From NCBI GenBank assembly GCA_905221605.1, contig CAJNDS010002579.1, forward strand, positions 716,225-780,224: 64,000 bases of DNA. Reading direction: 5' to 3'. The notes beneath the pieces are model-generated. The model made no database searches, was not told the DNA's origin, and saw only the letters and a program-made list of their open reading frames with translations. The DNA is from Symbiodinium natans. Its lineage: Eukaryota > Sar > Dinophyceae > Suessiales > Symbiodiniaceae. The translations under genes and the position numbers were made by a program. Positions within the stretch are counted from its first letter, which is position 1. Every line of letters starts with the position of its first letter. Below are positions 18,801-26,769 of the stretch, one piece after another.

Positions 18801-19124
18801 TGTTACAATGCTGCGGTTGCTTGGTTCCGTGCTGTTTTCTGCTGGAGAGAAGAGGGAAGGCTTCACTTCAAGTGGCTGGATGTCCAGGAAGGTTGGATGC
18901 AGTTATCGTTCGCTGACGATGATTTTACCAGCGCAGTTCTTTCTTGGCTTAGCTGGCTTCGGTTGCTGGGTAAAGTGCCCCCTTTTGTCGTGCAGCTTAC
19001 TGTCGTCACGGATACTGAACGATGGCAGGAATGTGTGCAACATCTTATGCGTTTCTACTTCGATTGCGTTTTCGTGATTGAGTCGGTTCCTGCTTCTCAC
19101 GGGGGCAGGGTTCGTCGTTGCTGA
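15843..19124 (+). CDS. LINE ORF2: endonuclease and reverse transcriptase
   Basis: In the same frame as ORF1, beginning directly after its UGA. The first endonuclease motif, ICTWNIRG (15885-15908), lies upstream of any usable ATG. EEP/APE-like endonuclease motifs follow: LLQE, SAHFPHTG, GGDWN (16357-16371) and SDH (about 16575). Reverse transcriptase motifs: KAAGPSGI, PSDYRPIAL, DIQGAFD (about 17583-17603), GVLQGGAHSS, catalytic YIDD (17874-17885), NPTKTK and FKYLG. A post-RT WSYLGHVLRM motif (about 18506-18535) is common in LINE proteins. The last 200 residues are Trp-rich and unassigned; no RNase H or zinc knuckle seen. Counted from 15843 it is 1093 codons. Confidence 0.9.
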   Translation, partial: HRAQPRPCKPIVVQICTWNIRGQSVAKASACVFQDHAPEFILLQEVGGTGALNSVKEGNSRDHVLSLPSDLRELVMDESSDLHDYRVFSGNNEAYLAQVIALDREVCERVVFHYKGLRFIAVCFKCATTQNYLLVVSAHFPHTGYPDEVYSDACQDLCSFVTKYSQYDTILGGDWNCQQGDPRFDLLAVPLSILGFGNILAGQATRFGKDSQRELDFFWWRAAPDSAPSEVLSTVISDTAQAINSDHAMVLAELFNSRNAPRKKRRSKNIRCMPYSVDKLKLRSLLDADDTQCGDLGLQQQWRRVRQLSDAVSSPLRSRKFKDSKSLKELCSRRRLEQDPQVRLLLTKLILSQRQAERQSWCNEILDLASQCHYDSIRQARRQHNQHISLDSALEKYSTEDAFVQDVHCHFQAKFGAEHGEDPCLPWQLELPEAAPFTECEVAAAVGRLKYYKAAGPSGISNEILKALAETSTGLTLLTSVFNLMLLHQPLQEQRLAELCLIAKTQHVSVPSDYRPIALMETFHKTYMKMLILRVQKGWQPATSQLGGLANCQLLDSLLLATNRLERESLQQSESFWLSADIQGAFDNVQWDVMHSSLLRMTDSQCHPELLRVFHEMRHHQLSMSWGGRTSRFKLNKGVLQGGAHSSQIFAMTMEALFVLLKERWCEEFPDAVSAWCYIDDCILLFRDLSTMERAVPWILQQFQRFGFIWNPTKTKICAAPAQRELFQRTRHNMHDFLKQCQVVSQFKYLGCMLTVPASISTEGPPLSDLLLEQAKAKAIAGIESIRSFLRRCHYVRWPLALRLLQVFVLSKWLWFSPCVHPTMQRLQAIKTFQLGILASALQLYVPLHCGDAQRRGLHRIRRRACAEMIRYWAPGHSWVRSWLWRRWSYLGHVLRMPVSHPTRMALFCDFKQVRDGRAITTGRWLLSVMRNILQNNALTLSQISNLYMDKVEWNHLFPKVEQMYALPDSDALPTCADDTWGRWAECYNAAVAWFRAVFCWREEGRLHFKWLDVQEGWMQLSFADDDFTSAVLSWLSWLRLLGKVPPFVVQLTVVTDTERWQECVQHLMRFYFDCVFVIESVPASHGGRVRRC

Positions 19125-19288
19125 TGGGCAAGTGCGAGTAAGTGCCATGCAAGAGCGGTCTGTGTGCGCGGTGGTCAAAGAGCCACTGCCGATTTGAGTC
19201 GCCTGTTCCTGTAAGTGCAGTGGTCGCAGGCCATTGCCTCTTTTGTGCTGGCTGTGATGCCACGACAGGCCTGACATTGACTGAGCGC

Positions 19289-19317
19289 CTGTGAGAGAGA
19301 GAGAGAGAGAGAGAGAG
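19289..19317 (+). repeat. (GA)n tail of the LINE
   Basis: About 14 GA dinucleotides at the 3' end of the element, in place of a poly(A) tail, running directly into telomere-like sequence. Confidence 0.85.
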
Positions 19318-19454
19318 GATTCAGGGTTTGAGGGTTTAGGGTTCAGGGGGGCTTTGGCTCTTTGGGGTTTGGGGGTGCCAACGCGAGCTAGATGAGAGAT
19401 AGGATCTTACAAGCCTAAGCTGCCCTATATATCCCCGAACCTTGGAAACCTTCA

Positions 19455-19535
19455 GTGGACATGTCTTTTGCACACACTGAAGAAAGCGAGGCTTTTTCTT
19501 TAGGAGAATTTCACAAGAGGTTCAATGCGTTGTAG
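19455..19535 (+). CDS. exon-like island
   Basis: Reads VDMSFAHTEESEAFSLGEFH then KRFNAL before TAG. Possible acceptor TTCAG at 19451-19455. Unrecognised. Confidence 0.4.
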   Translation: MDMSFAHTEESEAFSLGEFHKRFNAL

Positions 19536-19671
19536 TAACCGTCAGAAAGGTAGGCTTTTGGATCTTTAGACAGAACGTGCAACGCTCTCCGTGCTCCTGG
19601 GCACGTTGGTGGGACAGTAGCATGGGAAGGAGGGCTAGACGAGAAGGCATTTGATACACATTTGCTGCAAC

Positions 19672-19727
19672 CCTAAACCCTAAACCCTAAACCCCAAACC
19701 CTAAACCCTAAACCCTAAACGCTAAAC
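19672..19727 (-). repeat. CCCTAAA array
   Basis: Eight units with CCCCAAA and CGCTAAA variants. Confidence 0.95.
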
Positions 19728-19904
19728 CCTGTTTTTTCGCTAGCCTGCCAGGTTGCTGGTGCCTAACACCCCCAACCCTGTGAACCTTAGCAGCACAGCA
19801 GTGCTGCAAGAGGTGGCCTACGGTTGAGAACTTTCCTCTTGGGGTTTGGGGCTCAGGATTTTAGGGTTTTTAGGGCTTTGCCCCAAAACCCCAAAGCTGT
19901 TCTC

Positions 19905-19977
19905 ATTAACCCTAAACCCTAAACCCTAAACCCTAGACCCTAAACCCTAAACCCTAATCCCTAATCCCTAAACCCTA
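19905..19977 (-). repeat. CCCTAAA array before exon
   Basis: Ten units with CCCTAGA and CCCTAAT variants, ending 9 bases before the acceptor at 19984-19985. Confidence 0.95.
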
Positions 19978-19985
19978 CTCAAAAG

Positions 19986-20075
19986 GAGCAGGTCCACCAG
20001 ATCTTCTTGGAGCTCCTCGGACATCCAGGGAGGGTTCACTGTGACGATCTTTTGTCTGAAAGATGGGAAGTGTTC
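19986..20075 (+). CDS. probable exon, unknown protein
   Basis: Reads EQVHQIFLELLGHPGRVHCD then DLLSERWE, phase 0, acceptor CAAAAG|GAG, possible donor TGGGAA|GTG at about 20070. A clear amphipathic helix-like composition. The CCCTAAA array directly upstream fits the intron-end pattern. Family not recognised. Confidence 0.6.
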
Positions 20076-20083
20076 TTAGTACC

Positions 20084-20207
20084 TGACAGAGTAGGCAACC
20101 TTTGACCTTTTGGGGTGGTAGAAAAAAGTATATACATATATAGCATATATATATATATATATATATCCCTGCCAGAATTGAAAGGTTAACCTTTCTTGGC
20201 CCAGGGC
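20084..20207. mobile_element. family A element with (TA)n expansion
   Basis: GAGTAGGCAACCTTTGACC ... AGGTTAACC with a TATA microsatellite filling the centre (20125-20166). Confidence 0.5.
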
Positions 20208-20248
20208 TACGTGTTTATTGGGGGTTTCGAGTTTAGGGTTAAGGGTAC

Positions 20249-20440
20249 ATGCTGAGGCCGGTGCAAACTACTTGTAGCCGTGCTGTAGAACTGATGTTGG
20301 CTCTCTTTCAGGTTTTCACAGGTCAAAACGTTAGGACAATGTTGCCTGTGAGGTGGCTGAGAAAACGCGTGTGTAGGGCCCATAGAGACCCTCCTTGTTT
20401 GGCATGGGCTTGGATCACTGCTTTAGGGTTTAGGGTTTAG
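20249..20440 (+). CDS. exon-like island
   Basis: Open frame with AVELMLALFQVFTGQNVRTM and a basic stretch RWLRKRVCRAH, then a TTTAGGG array (20423-20471). Unrecognised. Confidence 0.35.
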   Translation: MLRPVQTTCSRAVELMLALFQVFTGQNVRTMLPVRWLRKRVCRAHRDPPCLAWAWITALGFRV

Positions 20441-20508
20441 GGTTTAGGGTTTAGGGTTTAGGGTTTAGGGAAAGTTCTTCTTTGTTCAGCCTGGGTGTAC
20501 CTGAACCT

Positions 20509-20736
20509 AGGATGCCCAGTAGTGCCCTTGTTCCCTTTTTCTGGGGGGTTTCTTAGTAGTAGAGTAGATAACCTTTAACCTTTTTGGGTTAATATATTCC
20601 CCTTATAATCCCAAAGGTTAACCTTTAAGGCCCCTAGGTACTGGACAACCCAGGTTTAGGTTCCCTTACAAACCCCTTTAAGCAAAAAAAAGTGCACGCT
20701 TTTTAAGCCTAGGTTACTGGGCAGCCTAGGCACAGA
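20509..20736. mobile_element. family C element with nested family A insertion
   Basis: Left part CTAGGATGCCCAGTAGTGCC and right part TTTTTAAGCCTAGGTTACTG belong to one family C element. A family A copy (20553-20654) interrupts it in the middle. Nesting shows that at least family A moved. Confidence 0.75.
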
Positions 20737-20935
20737 AATGTACGGGTTATTGGCAGCTGTGGGGTCCAAGCTCCAGGGAGCCATGTATACGTATATGTTT
20801 TTTTCTGTACATGGTACATGTATGAGTATATGTATATGTCTAAGGGTTTAGGGTTTTATGGTTTAGGGATTACATAGCTCTTCGGTAGAGATTGTGTCAC
20901 TTCTGATCATGGTGGCTGCCTAGCATTTTCACAAA

Positions 20936-21013
20936 ACCGATGTTGTTGTTGGCGTCAGTTCGGCTCTTGCCAAGCTTCAGCTTTCCTCTTGCCCCTCCTC
21001 CCAGAGACTCCAA
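20936..21013 (+). CDS. exon-like island
   Basis: Reads TDVVVGVSSALAKLQLSSCP. Unrecognised; no strong splice sites. Confidence 0.3.
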
Positions 21014-21301
21014 TACCCCTTAAGTAAGTAATATTCCTTAAGCCACATAAGGAACCCTCGCATATGTTAAGGTATCTTCCCTGATTAACTGGGTTGTTCT
21101 TTTGGATAGTTTTTTTATTTCCCTTCTTTCCTGATAAGGGAGTCTATTCATAAATCCCAAACCCTAAGCCCTAAACCGTACCACCCAATTAAGGGGTATT
21201 GGAGTCCCTGGCCCCCGCTCCCCCCCAGGCTCGGCTTAAAGCTGGTGCTGCTCGGCTCAGAGTCGCCTTGGGGGCAGCAGGGAGCACGATTTTTTGAGGA
21301 G

Positions 21302-21360
21302 TGGGGTTTAGGGTTGGGGTTTGGGGTTTAGGGTTTAGGGGCCCCCCCCCCCCCCCCCCC
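21302..21360 (+). repeat. TTTAGGG array followed by C homopolymer
   Basis: Array 21302-21341 then about 18 C residues. Upstream 21229-21293 is open on + (ARLKAGAARLRVALGAAGST) after an AG. Confidence 0.85.
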
Positions 21361-21439
21361 CTTCCCTCCCCTCTAACTTCACGACAGGAGAGAGGCTTTA
21401 CAGCAACAACAGTCGTCACTGCTCCAAACCTTGAAGGTG

Positions 21440-21640
21440 ACATAGATGCATGATTTCCCAGACTCCGAGACGAAGGGGGGGTAGTTTAGCTGAGGGTTAC
21501 TGTAGAGAAGGCGCTTTGGTGCACCAAAAATGAACTCAGGCTTATGGTGGTTTTGCAATCCCTTCAGAAAGGATGAGCCTCCCAGCCCACCATACACCCC
21601 GAAACTTCTTGAGCAAGGGTATTTCGAGCGACAGGGTGTA
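21440..21640 (-). CDS. minus-strand open island, uncertain
   Basis: Minus frame contains HHKPEFIFGAPKRLLYSNPQ and VSESGKSCIYVTFKVW, protein-like in composition. It is the only good minus-strand candidate in this region, where every other island reads on +. Confidence 0.3.
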
Positions 21641-21842
21641 AACACGCACCAAGAAGAACCATAAAACCCTAAACCCTAAACCCTAAACCGAGTCATATGC
21701 ACCCTACCTCGCATGCACATGCGCAGATCACGGATCTGACGGACTTCGGGCATAGGCTGTGGTTTCATAGGCACCCCTCAAAAAGGGTTTAGGGTTTAGG
21801 GTTTAGGTCAATGCGTGGTAAGGGGTTCCGGACAAAACTCTA

Positions 21843-21953
21843 CGAATTGCTTAAGAACACCCAACAAAATCAGAACATTCTTCCCTATAAGGGCAACATA
21901 GGGGCTCTTGTGTTTGTGTTTTTTGTGGGTTCTTAGGCCTTAGGCAAGTAGTA
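21843..21953. mobile_element. palindromic element, family D
   Basis: TTGCTTAAGAACACCCAAC ... CTTCCCTATAAGGGCAAC ... GGGTTCTTAGG...AAGTAGTAG. A complete pair of arms. Confidence 0.7.
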
Positions 21954-21993
21954 GAACTTGCCGCCCCCTTCGTTGTTCCAGGGGCTTCGGTTT

Positions 21994-22033
21994 GAGGGGG
22001 GTTTAGGGTTTAGGGTTTAGGGTTTAGGGTTGA
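21994..22033 (+). repeat. TTTAGGG array
   Basis: Five units directly before the island at 22035 (an orientation exception). Confidence 0.95.
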
Positions 22034-22034
22034 G

Positions 22035-22112
22035 TGGGCCAGGCTGGTGTGCAGCTTTGGCGAGCTGGTTGGGATGATCACGAAGAAGCTGGGCTGCTGC
22101 CCTTTTTTCTAA
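22035..22112 (+). CDS. probable exon, unknown protein
   Basis: Reads WARLVCSFGELVGMITKKLG then CCPFF before TAA. Followed by a TTTAGGG array (22134-22187). Unrecognised. Confidence 0.45.
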   Translation, partial: WARLVCSFGELVGMITKKLGCCPFF

Positions 22113-22133
22113 CAAGGCTCATGTCTTCACCTT

Positions 22134-22315
22134 TTAGGGTTTAGGGTTTTGGGGTTTAGGGTTTAGGGTTTAGGGTTTAGGGTTTGGCGAGACCTCAGTC
22201 CAGTGGCAGAAGCTTCAAAAGGGTTGAGGGCCTTCTGGTGCCCTGCACTGGACAAATTAACTTAGTTTAGGGTTTAGGGTTTAGGGTTTAGGTTTAGGGT
22301 TTAGGGTTTAGGGTA
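22134..22315 (+). repeat. two TTTAGGG arrays
   Basis: Arrays at 22134-22187 and 22263-22315 around about 75 bases of unique sequence. Confidence 0.95.
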
Positions 22316-22590
22316 AACTCGGCGGTGGCATTGCAAGAGTCAAGGACAGGCCTCCATTCTGCAGTGTTTTTTTTTGGTTCCGGCCCACCTTTGCGGAGAG
22401 CCCAACGCCCTCGAAGTAAGGAATATAGACCTTAGACTGTGTAGGGAATCCTTGAAAGCGAAACCCTAAACCCTAAATCCTAAACACCTTCAAGGTACAT
22501 CCCTTTAAGTCAAAAGGGTATGGGGCGCTCCGGGTTGCCTGAACACTGAAAAAGGCCTGGGCCGGCAATCCTACCTTGAAGTCAACAGCC

Positions 22591-22628
22591 TAAGGGTTTA
22601 GGGTTTAGAGTTTAAGGTTTAGGGTTTG
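22591..22628 (+). repeat. TTTAGGG array
   Basis: Five degenerate units just before the exon at 22654. Confidence 0.85.
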
Positions 22629-22653
22629 GGCCATGTTTTTTTAATTGCTGCAG

Positions 22654-22716
22654 GCGTCCAAAGCACGAAAGAGCAACAACGACGTATACTGGAGACCTTG
22701 ACCGCGTGTATACGCG
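22654..22716 (+). CDS. probable exon, unknown protein
   Basis: Acceptor TTGCTGCAG|GC and donor CGCG|GTAGGT, both near consensus. In the frame from 22656 it reads VQSTKEQQRRILETLTACIR, helix-like. Unrecognised, but among the better-bounded exons of the 19-31 kb cluster. Confidence 0.6.
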
Positions 22717-22744
22717 GTAGGTTCCTAAAAAGGTCTCACATAGT

Positions 22745-22915
22745 ATGTATATATATAATATAAATAAACAAATCAATATATATATATATATATATGCATA
22801 TGTGTGTGTATAAAGATATACATACATGCATACATACATGCGCTCATACATACATACATACATACATACATACATACATACATACATACATACGTACAGA
22901 CATAGATACGTACAT
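22745..22915. repeat. TATA and (CATA)n microsatellite
   Basis: TATATA runs to 22793, then about 20 CATA units between 22815 and 22912. Confidence 0.95.
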
Positions 22916-23087
22916 ACGACAAAAAGCAGGGTCAGGCCCTCATGCTGAAGGGACGTGTAGGTTGTAGAGATCTCCACATGCTACGAGGGTACCCGAACCC
23001 CTATACTCAGCCCGGATGTGTTGCCCTGCAGGGTGGCTGGTCTTCTTTGTGGGTGGCAGAAATAAGCCCTAAACCGTTAACTCCTAC

Positions 23088-23390
23088 ATGCCCCAACCCC
23101 TACCCCCGAAGCTTGACGCGGCAACCATCGAGGAAGACCTTCGTGAACTACCTGGCTGCTCAGCATTGCATGTAAGGTTTCGGAAAGGGATGTTCGTAGT
23201 TCAGAGTTTTGGCTTTTGTTCAGTGTTCCCGAGGTATCTAAGAAAATGCGATCTGGGTTGTCATACTCAGGGTACCCAGAGACCCTACCATAGCTTAGAG
23301 AACTTCCCGTCCGAGCTTACGCTTCAGACTCACAAGTCTATTGTCGGGAGCTTGATGTGGTGGAACGAAGAGGTTTTGGGTTCGTCGTGA
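23088..23390 (+). CDS. probable exon, 100-codon open frame
   Basis: The N-terminal part, PKLDAATIEEDLRELPGCSA, is strongly protein-like, followed by RFRKGMFVVQSFGFCSVFPR and a Leu/Ser-rich end. It may be one long exon, or an exon ending near 23178 (ATG|TAAGGT region). Unrecognised. Confidence 0.5.
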   Translation: MPQPLPPKLDAATIEEDLRELPGCSALHVRFRKGMFVVQSFGFCSVFPRYLRKCDLGCHTQGTQRPYHSLENFPSELTLQTHKSIVGSLMWWNEEVLGSS

Positions 23391-23399
23391 GCCGAGTGG

Positions 23400-23470
23400 G
23401 TTTAGGGTTTAGGGTTCAGGGTTCAGGGTTTAGGGTTTAGGTCTCAGGGCGCAGGTTTAGGGTTTAGGGA
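23400..23470 (+). repeat. TTTAGGG array, degenerate
   Basis: Follows the open frame at 23088-23390. Confidence 0.9.
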
Positions 23471-23724
23471 TCATTCTTAAGCCAGCAGACTTCTAGTCTT
23501 GGGGACCCGGCAGCCCATCTCACTCCAGGTTCAAAGTGGGTGTCGAGGGCCAACTCAGTCAAAGCCCTGAACCCTGAATAACCACGAATCCTAAACACTT
23601 CAGCCGTTTTGTCTTGGCAGCCCAGTGGTACCTTCTTCCTTTTTTGTGGCTCAAGGTACCCTTGTCAAGAGACCAGCCCCCCAAAAAAGGGTACCTTTAT
23701 TATGGTATGGTCACTGGTGCTACT

Positions 23725-23908
23725 TGGAGGTCCAGGCTACCTATTAACCCAATAGTAGTTCTACTTATAACCCAATTACAAAAAACATTCGGGCTTATCA
23801 GTGGGCCAAAAGTACAGTCATCCCAACCCTAAACCCTAAGCCCTAAGCCCTAAGCCCTAAGCCCTAAACAGTTATACTTGGTTCATCAGCACCCTGAACC
23901 TCCAAGCA
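23725..23908. mobile_element. family G element with internal CCCTAAG array
   Basis: Left arm CTTGGAGGTCCAGGCTACC and right arm GAACCTCCAAG enclose the element. A CCCTAAA/CCCTAA(G) array (23824-23870) is inserted between AAGTACAGT and GTTATACTTGG of the right half. The right end lies a few bases before the exon at 23916. Confidence 0.8.
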
Positions 23909-23915
23909 AGCCAAG

Positions 23916-23972
23916 GAAGACGGGGACATCGGCTTCATGAAGAAGGATCCGATCGTGGAAGGCACCAAGGAG
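23916..23972 (+). CDS. probable exon, unknown protein
   Basis: Reads EDGDIGFMKKDPIVEGTKE, phase 0, acceptor CCAAG|GAA, donor GAG|GCGAGA (GC type). It starts only 8 bases after the family G element's right terminus, which itself ends in AG. Unrecognised. Confidence 0.6.
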
Positions 23973-24045
23973 GCGAGATTAGGGTTTGGGGTTTAGGGCA
24001 AGTCCCTACACCCCCCCCTAGCCCCCACCTAACCCTAAACTTGGG

Positions 24046-24138
24046 ATGATCCTCCTTATACTCACAGTCTCCCCCCCCCCCCCCCCCATTATTGTCCCTC
24101 TTAAGCACTGTCAGTCTTAGGGGAACATCTCAACCCTG
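24046..24138. mobile_element. family B element with C-run
   Basis: GGGATGATCCTCCTTATACT ... GGGGAACATCTCAACC, with a homopolymer of about 17 C in the centre. Confidence 0.65.
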
Positions 24139-24195
24139 AACCCTAAAGCCCCTTTAAGCCTCTTCACCCCCCCCGGAGTTTGGGAACCCTAAATC

Positions 24196-24295
24196 GGTGT
24201 TAGCCCAGCCCCTCTTTACTTGTGGCATGTTCCTGAAAGTATGAGGGCTGTCCAAAAGAAGGGTATTGGAGTTTTCTGGAAGAGGGATAGTGTGT
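24196..24295 (+). CDS. exon-like island
   Basis: Reads GVSPAPLYLWHVPESMRAVQ then KKGIGVFWKRDS, running into a TG microsatellite. Unrecognised. Confidence 0.4.
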
Positions 24296-24441
24296 GTGTG
24301 TGTGTGAATATGTAAGCTGATGGGTTGGCATTCTCTGGGGGGTTTTTCGAGGTTCAAGAGGCCTTGGGAGTTCCCTTGAAGGGGGCATGAGGGGGGAGGG
24401 GGTGACGGTGCAGGGTGCAATTAACAGCTTGCCTGACTCAC

Positions 24442-24502
24442 AGGGTTTAGGGTTTAGGGTTTAGGGAGGATCACAGGATGAGCTGCCCCCCCCCCCCCCC
24501 CC
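24442..24502 (+). repeat. TTTAGGG array and C homopolymer
   Basis: Array 24442-24467, C run at about 24486-24502. Confidence 0.85.
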
Positions 24503-24595
24503 GGGCTCCCCAAACTTCCCAATTAATAGGACAATGAGGGCCGTCGTCATCTTTTTTTGTGGCTAAACCCTAAACCCTGAGGATGCAAACCTGCT

Positions 24596-24778
24596 TTGCA
24601 GTTCTGCGGTAGTGAAAAATGCGTGGCCAGACGGGTGACCCTAAAGCCCCAAACCCTACAATCTCATTGCTGGAGCGAACTTGATGCGTGCATCCGAGTG
24701 CTTGGGACCTTTGTGCAGGTTCCAGCTTCAAAGGCCAGGACGTCCAAAAATCAAGGTTTTACCCTATTTAAACCCTAA
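24596..24778 (+). CDS. exon-like island
   Basis: Frame contains HCWSELDACIRVLGTFVQVP and KARTSKNQGFTLFKP, ending in the CCCTAAA array at 24773-24818. Unrecognised. Confidence 0.35.
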   Translation: MQFCGSEKCVARRVTLKPQTLQSHCWSELDACIRVLGTFVQVPASKARTSKNQGFTLFKP

Positions 24779-24981
24779 ACCCTAAACCCTAAACCCTAAA
24801 CCCTAAACCCTAAACCCTTGCTAGTTTAGCGCTTAGGTTGGATTAGGGTTCAGGGTTTAGGGATTAGGCTTGGCCCGCGTTATGTTGGGCATGTGGGAGC
24901 TTTCTTGCCACTTCTCGTATATAGCTCCAGCTCGCAATCCTGACCCCCAAGCAAATAACCCTAAACCCTAAACCCTATCAG

Positions 24982-25047
24982 GTGTCCCCGGAAGACCCCA
25001 CCCTGAAGTTGCATCAGCGAATCCGAAGCCATTTCCAGGGCTGGCGG
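24982..25047 (+). CDS. probable exon, unknown protein
   Basis: Acceptor CTATCAG|GTG right after a CCCTAAA run. Reads VSPEDPTLKLHQRIRSHFQG then W, with a possible GC donor near 25046. Unrecognised; composition strongly coding. Confidence 0.6.
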
Positions 25048-25048
25048 C

Positions 25049-25146
25049 TGGTCTAGTAGGGAATGAGGGAATGAGGGCCCTATATAATCCCTTAAAGGGT
25101 GTATATAGGGCCCGCATTCCCTCATTCCCTACTAAGAACCAGCCAG
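25049..25146. mobile_element. family J palindrome, near perfect
   Basis: GTAGGGAATGAGGGAATGAG pairs with the complementary CTCATTCCCTCATTCCCTAC across a loop around TTAAAGGG. The outer arms GGCTGGT and ACCAGCC pair as well. Another copy is at 57185. Confidence 0.8.
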
Positions 25147-25164
25147 TCCTTATGGCTGAAATAC

Positions 25165-25269
25165 TGTTTTCTTAAGAACCCATAAAAAAATCAAACATAT
25201 TCTTCCCTGTAAGGCAATAAGGAGATTAATGTTTTTTACAGTTTGGGGGCTCTTAAGCAAATAGTAGTG
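25165..25269. mobile_element. family D element
   Basis: TTCTTAAGAACCCATAAA ... TTGGGGGCTCTTAAGC...AAATAGTAG. Confidence 0.7.
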
Positions 25270-25455
25270 AATCCCAGCCCCCTGAACCCAAAACTCTGAA
25301 AGAAGGGCCACAGATCGCCCTAAACCCTAAACCCTAAACCCTAAACCCACCAGGACTTGGAGACCTCCCTGCTGCACAGCTGAGCGCTGTTCTCTGTTGA
25401 CCTTAATGGGGCTGAGAAGGGAGACTCAGCCAACTCCAAGCAAAAAAACCTTGAC

Positions 25456-25565
25456 TAGGATGCCCAGTAGTACCCTTATCCCCTTTTTGGGGGTTTAGGT
25501 TCACTTATAAACCCCTTTAAGAAAAAAGGGCACCCTTTTTAAGCCTATGTTACTGGGCAGCCGAG
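25456..25565. mobile_element. family C element, complete
   Basis: CTAGGATGCCCAGTAGTACC pairs with GTTACTGGGCAGCC; the core is CCCCTTTAAGAAAAAAGGG. Confidence 0.75.
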
Positions 25566-25953
25566 TTGAAAATCCTGGGCATTTAGTGAGCAGAGGCAAG
25601 AATCCCAGTAGGGGTTAGGTTAGGGTTTGGGGTTCAGGGTTTAGGGTTTAGGGGTTAGCTTGGCCAGATTTGACCACTTAGGACAAGCCCCTCCCACCTC
25701 ACCTTGGGAAAGAGGGAGGTGCAACCGAGGTTAATGAATAGAAGGTGAGGCGTGGAGGCACCGCGAGAAGGCTCTAGTCTCAGACATGCGCAGGTAGCGC
25801 AAATGCGCTTTAGCATCCTGCATTTCCGAACGTCTGTCTCTGCCGCCGCCCTGCCGCGAAGTTGTTAGTGCAAATTACAGGCAAGGCTTGACAGGGCTTA
25901 GACCAGATAACACTTGAAATTTGCATGGAGCCCTAAGCCCTAGCCCTAAACAG

Positions 25954-26019
25954 CCAGATGCAACCCCTAGAAACCGAAGCTTTATGATTGCAGGCTTGTC
26001 CATTCGAGCAAGTGCTTGA
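25954..26019 (+). CDS. exon-like island
   Basis: Reads PDATPRNRSFMIAGLSIRAS before TGA. CCCTAAA units precede it. Upstream, ATG at about 25807 opens a short Ser/Ala/Arg-rich peptide (MRFSILHFRTSVSAAALPR) like a targeting signal, but this is weak. Confidence 0.35.
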   Translation, partial: PDATPRNRSFMIAGLSIRASA

Positions 26020-26184
26020 GACTTGTTTTGCACTGACCAGTTCTGTGTCCGGGTTCAAACATGCCTGGTCTTTAGGTTTCGAAATTTTGGGGCAAACCCA
26101 GATAGTGTATAAATGTCGCTACTATACTCCCTATCAAGGCACATGAAACACAAGCCCTTTCAGGGGTTCTTTTCACACCAAAGG

Positions 26185-26292
26185 ATGGCACCTAAAGAAG
26201 CTTGGACATCTACGAAGACCCCGCTCGAGCCCCCAAAATACAGCGAACCATCCAGGCTAAGATTTTATGTGTGTTCGATGTTTTCCCATTGA
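26185..26292 (+). CDS. probable exon, unknown protein
   Basis: Reads MAPKEAWTSTKTPLEPPKYS then EPSRLRFYVCSMFSH before TGA. Upstream is also open to about 26158. Strongly coding composition; could be a gene start (ATG 26185) or an internal exon. Confidence 0.5.
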   Translation: MAPKEAWTSTKTPLEPPKYSEPSRLRFYVCSMFSH

Positions 26293-26427
26293 TAGGATCT
26301 ACTACATGATGAGGGTTGAGGTTTAGGGTTTTGGAAGAAGTAGGCACAAACAGGTTCGGAAAACAAAAAGAAAAACTTTTGAGGCTCCAGTCTCGTGGCA
26401 AATGCGTAGAGACAGGCGTGACGAAGC

Positions 26428-26769
26428 TTGCTGTGGCTCAAAAATGACTTGAACCCAGTCCCCCAAAACCGACAACCCTTCAACTCCCTTCCCCCAAAAC
26501 AGAGCTCCGTTTACGAGCCTTACTGTGACATCCTAGTGCTGAGGGTTCTTGGGGCCCAACGTAGGCCTCTACCTGCCCACCCACCCCTCCTTGGATTGCA
26601 TAGGAAAACCAAAGCATCGAATAGCGTGCCTCGTAAAGAGGTTTTTTGTTTGCTGTCGTGGAGGCCAATGTTGAGTGAGAGATTCGGCCATGAAAAACAT
26701 ATAAAACCCACCTGGGAAACTGGAGACGGTCAGTCCAGCGAGGCTGCATGTAAAAGGTGTAGGGTTTAG
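26428..26769 (+). CDS. 113-codon open frame, unknown
   Basis: Middle and end read like protein (SVPRKEVFCLLSWRPMLSER ... KPTWETGDGQSSEAACK). The minus strand is also open for 89 codons, so the strand is not certain. Confidence 0.35.
   Translation: MLWLKNDLNPVPQNRQPFNSLPPKQSSVYEPYCDILVLRVLGAQRRPLPAHPPLLGLHRKTKASNSVPRKEVFCLLSWRPMLSERFGHEKHIKPTWETGDGQSSEAACKRCRV

Larger units (their letters stand above)
14745..19316 (+). mobile_element. LINE-type non-LTR retrotransposon, apparently full length
   Basis: Carries ORF1 and ORF2 on +, no LTRs, and a 3' (GA)n tract at about 19291-19317. Telomere-like sequence lies on both sides and none inside, so it inserted into an existing TTTAGGG-rich locus. The 5' boundary is inferred from the candidate target-site duplication. 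Intact frames apart from one UGA suggest a fairly young copy. Confidence 0.8.

Noticed and set aside
14808-19124. LTR retrotransposon or virus
   Set aside because: No LTRs, protease, integrase, capsid or envelope; the endonuclease plus RT order is that of a LINE.
25049-25146. Rho-independent terminator or riboswitch
   Set aside because: The hairpin belongs to a repeated palindromic element in eukaryotic intronic sequence.
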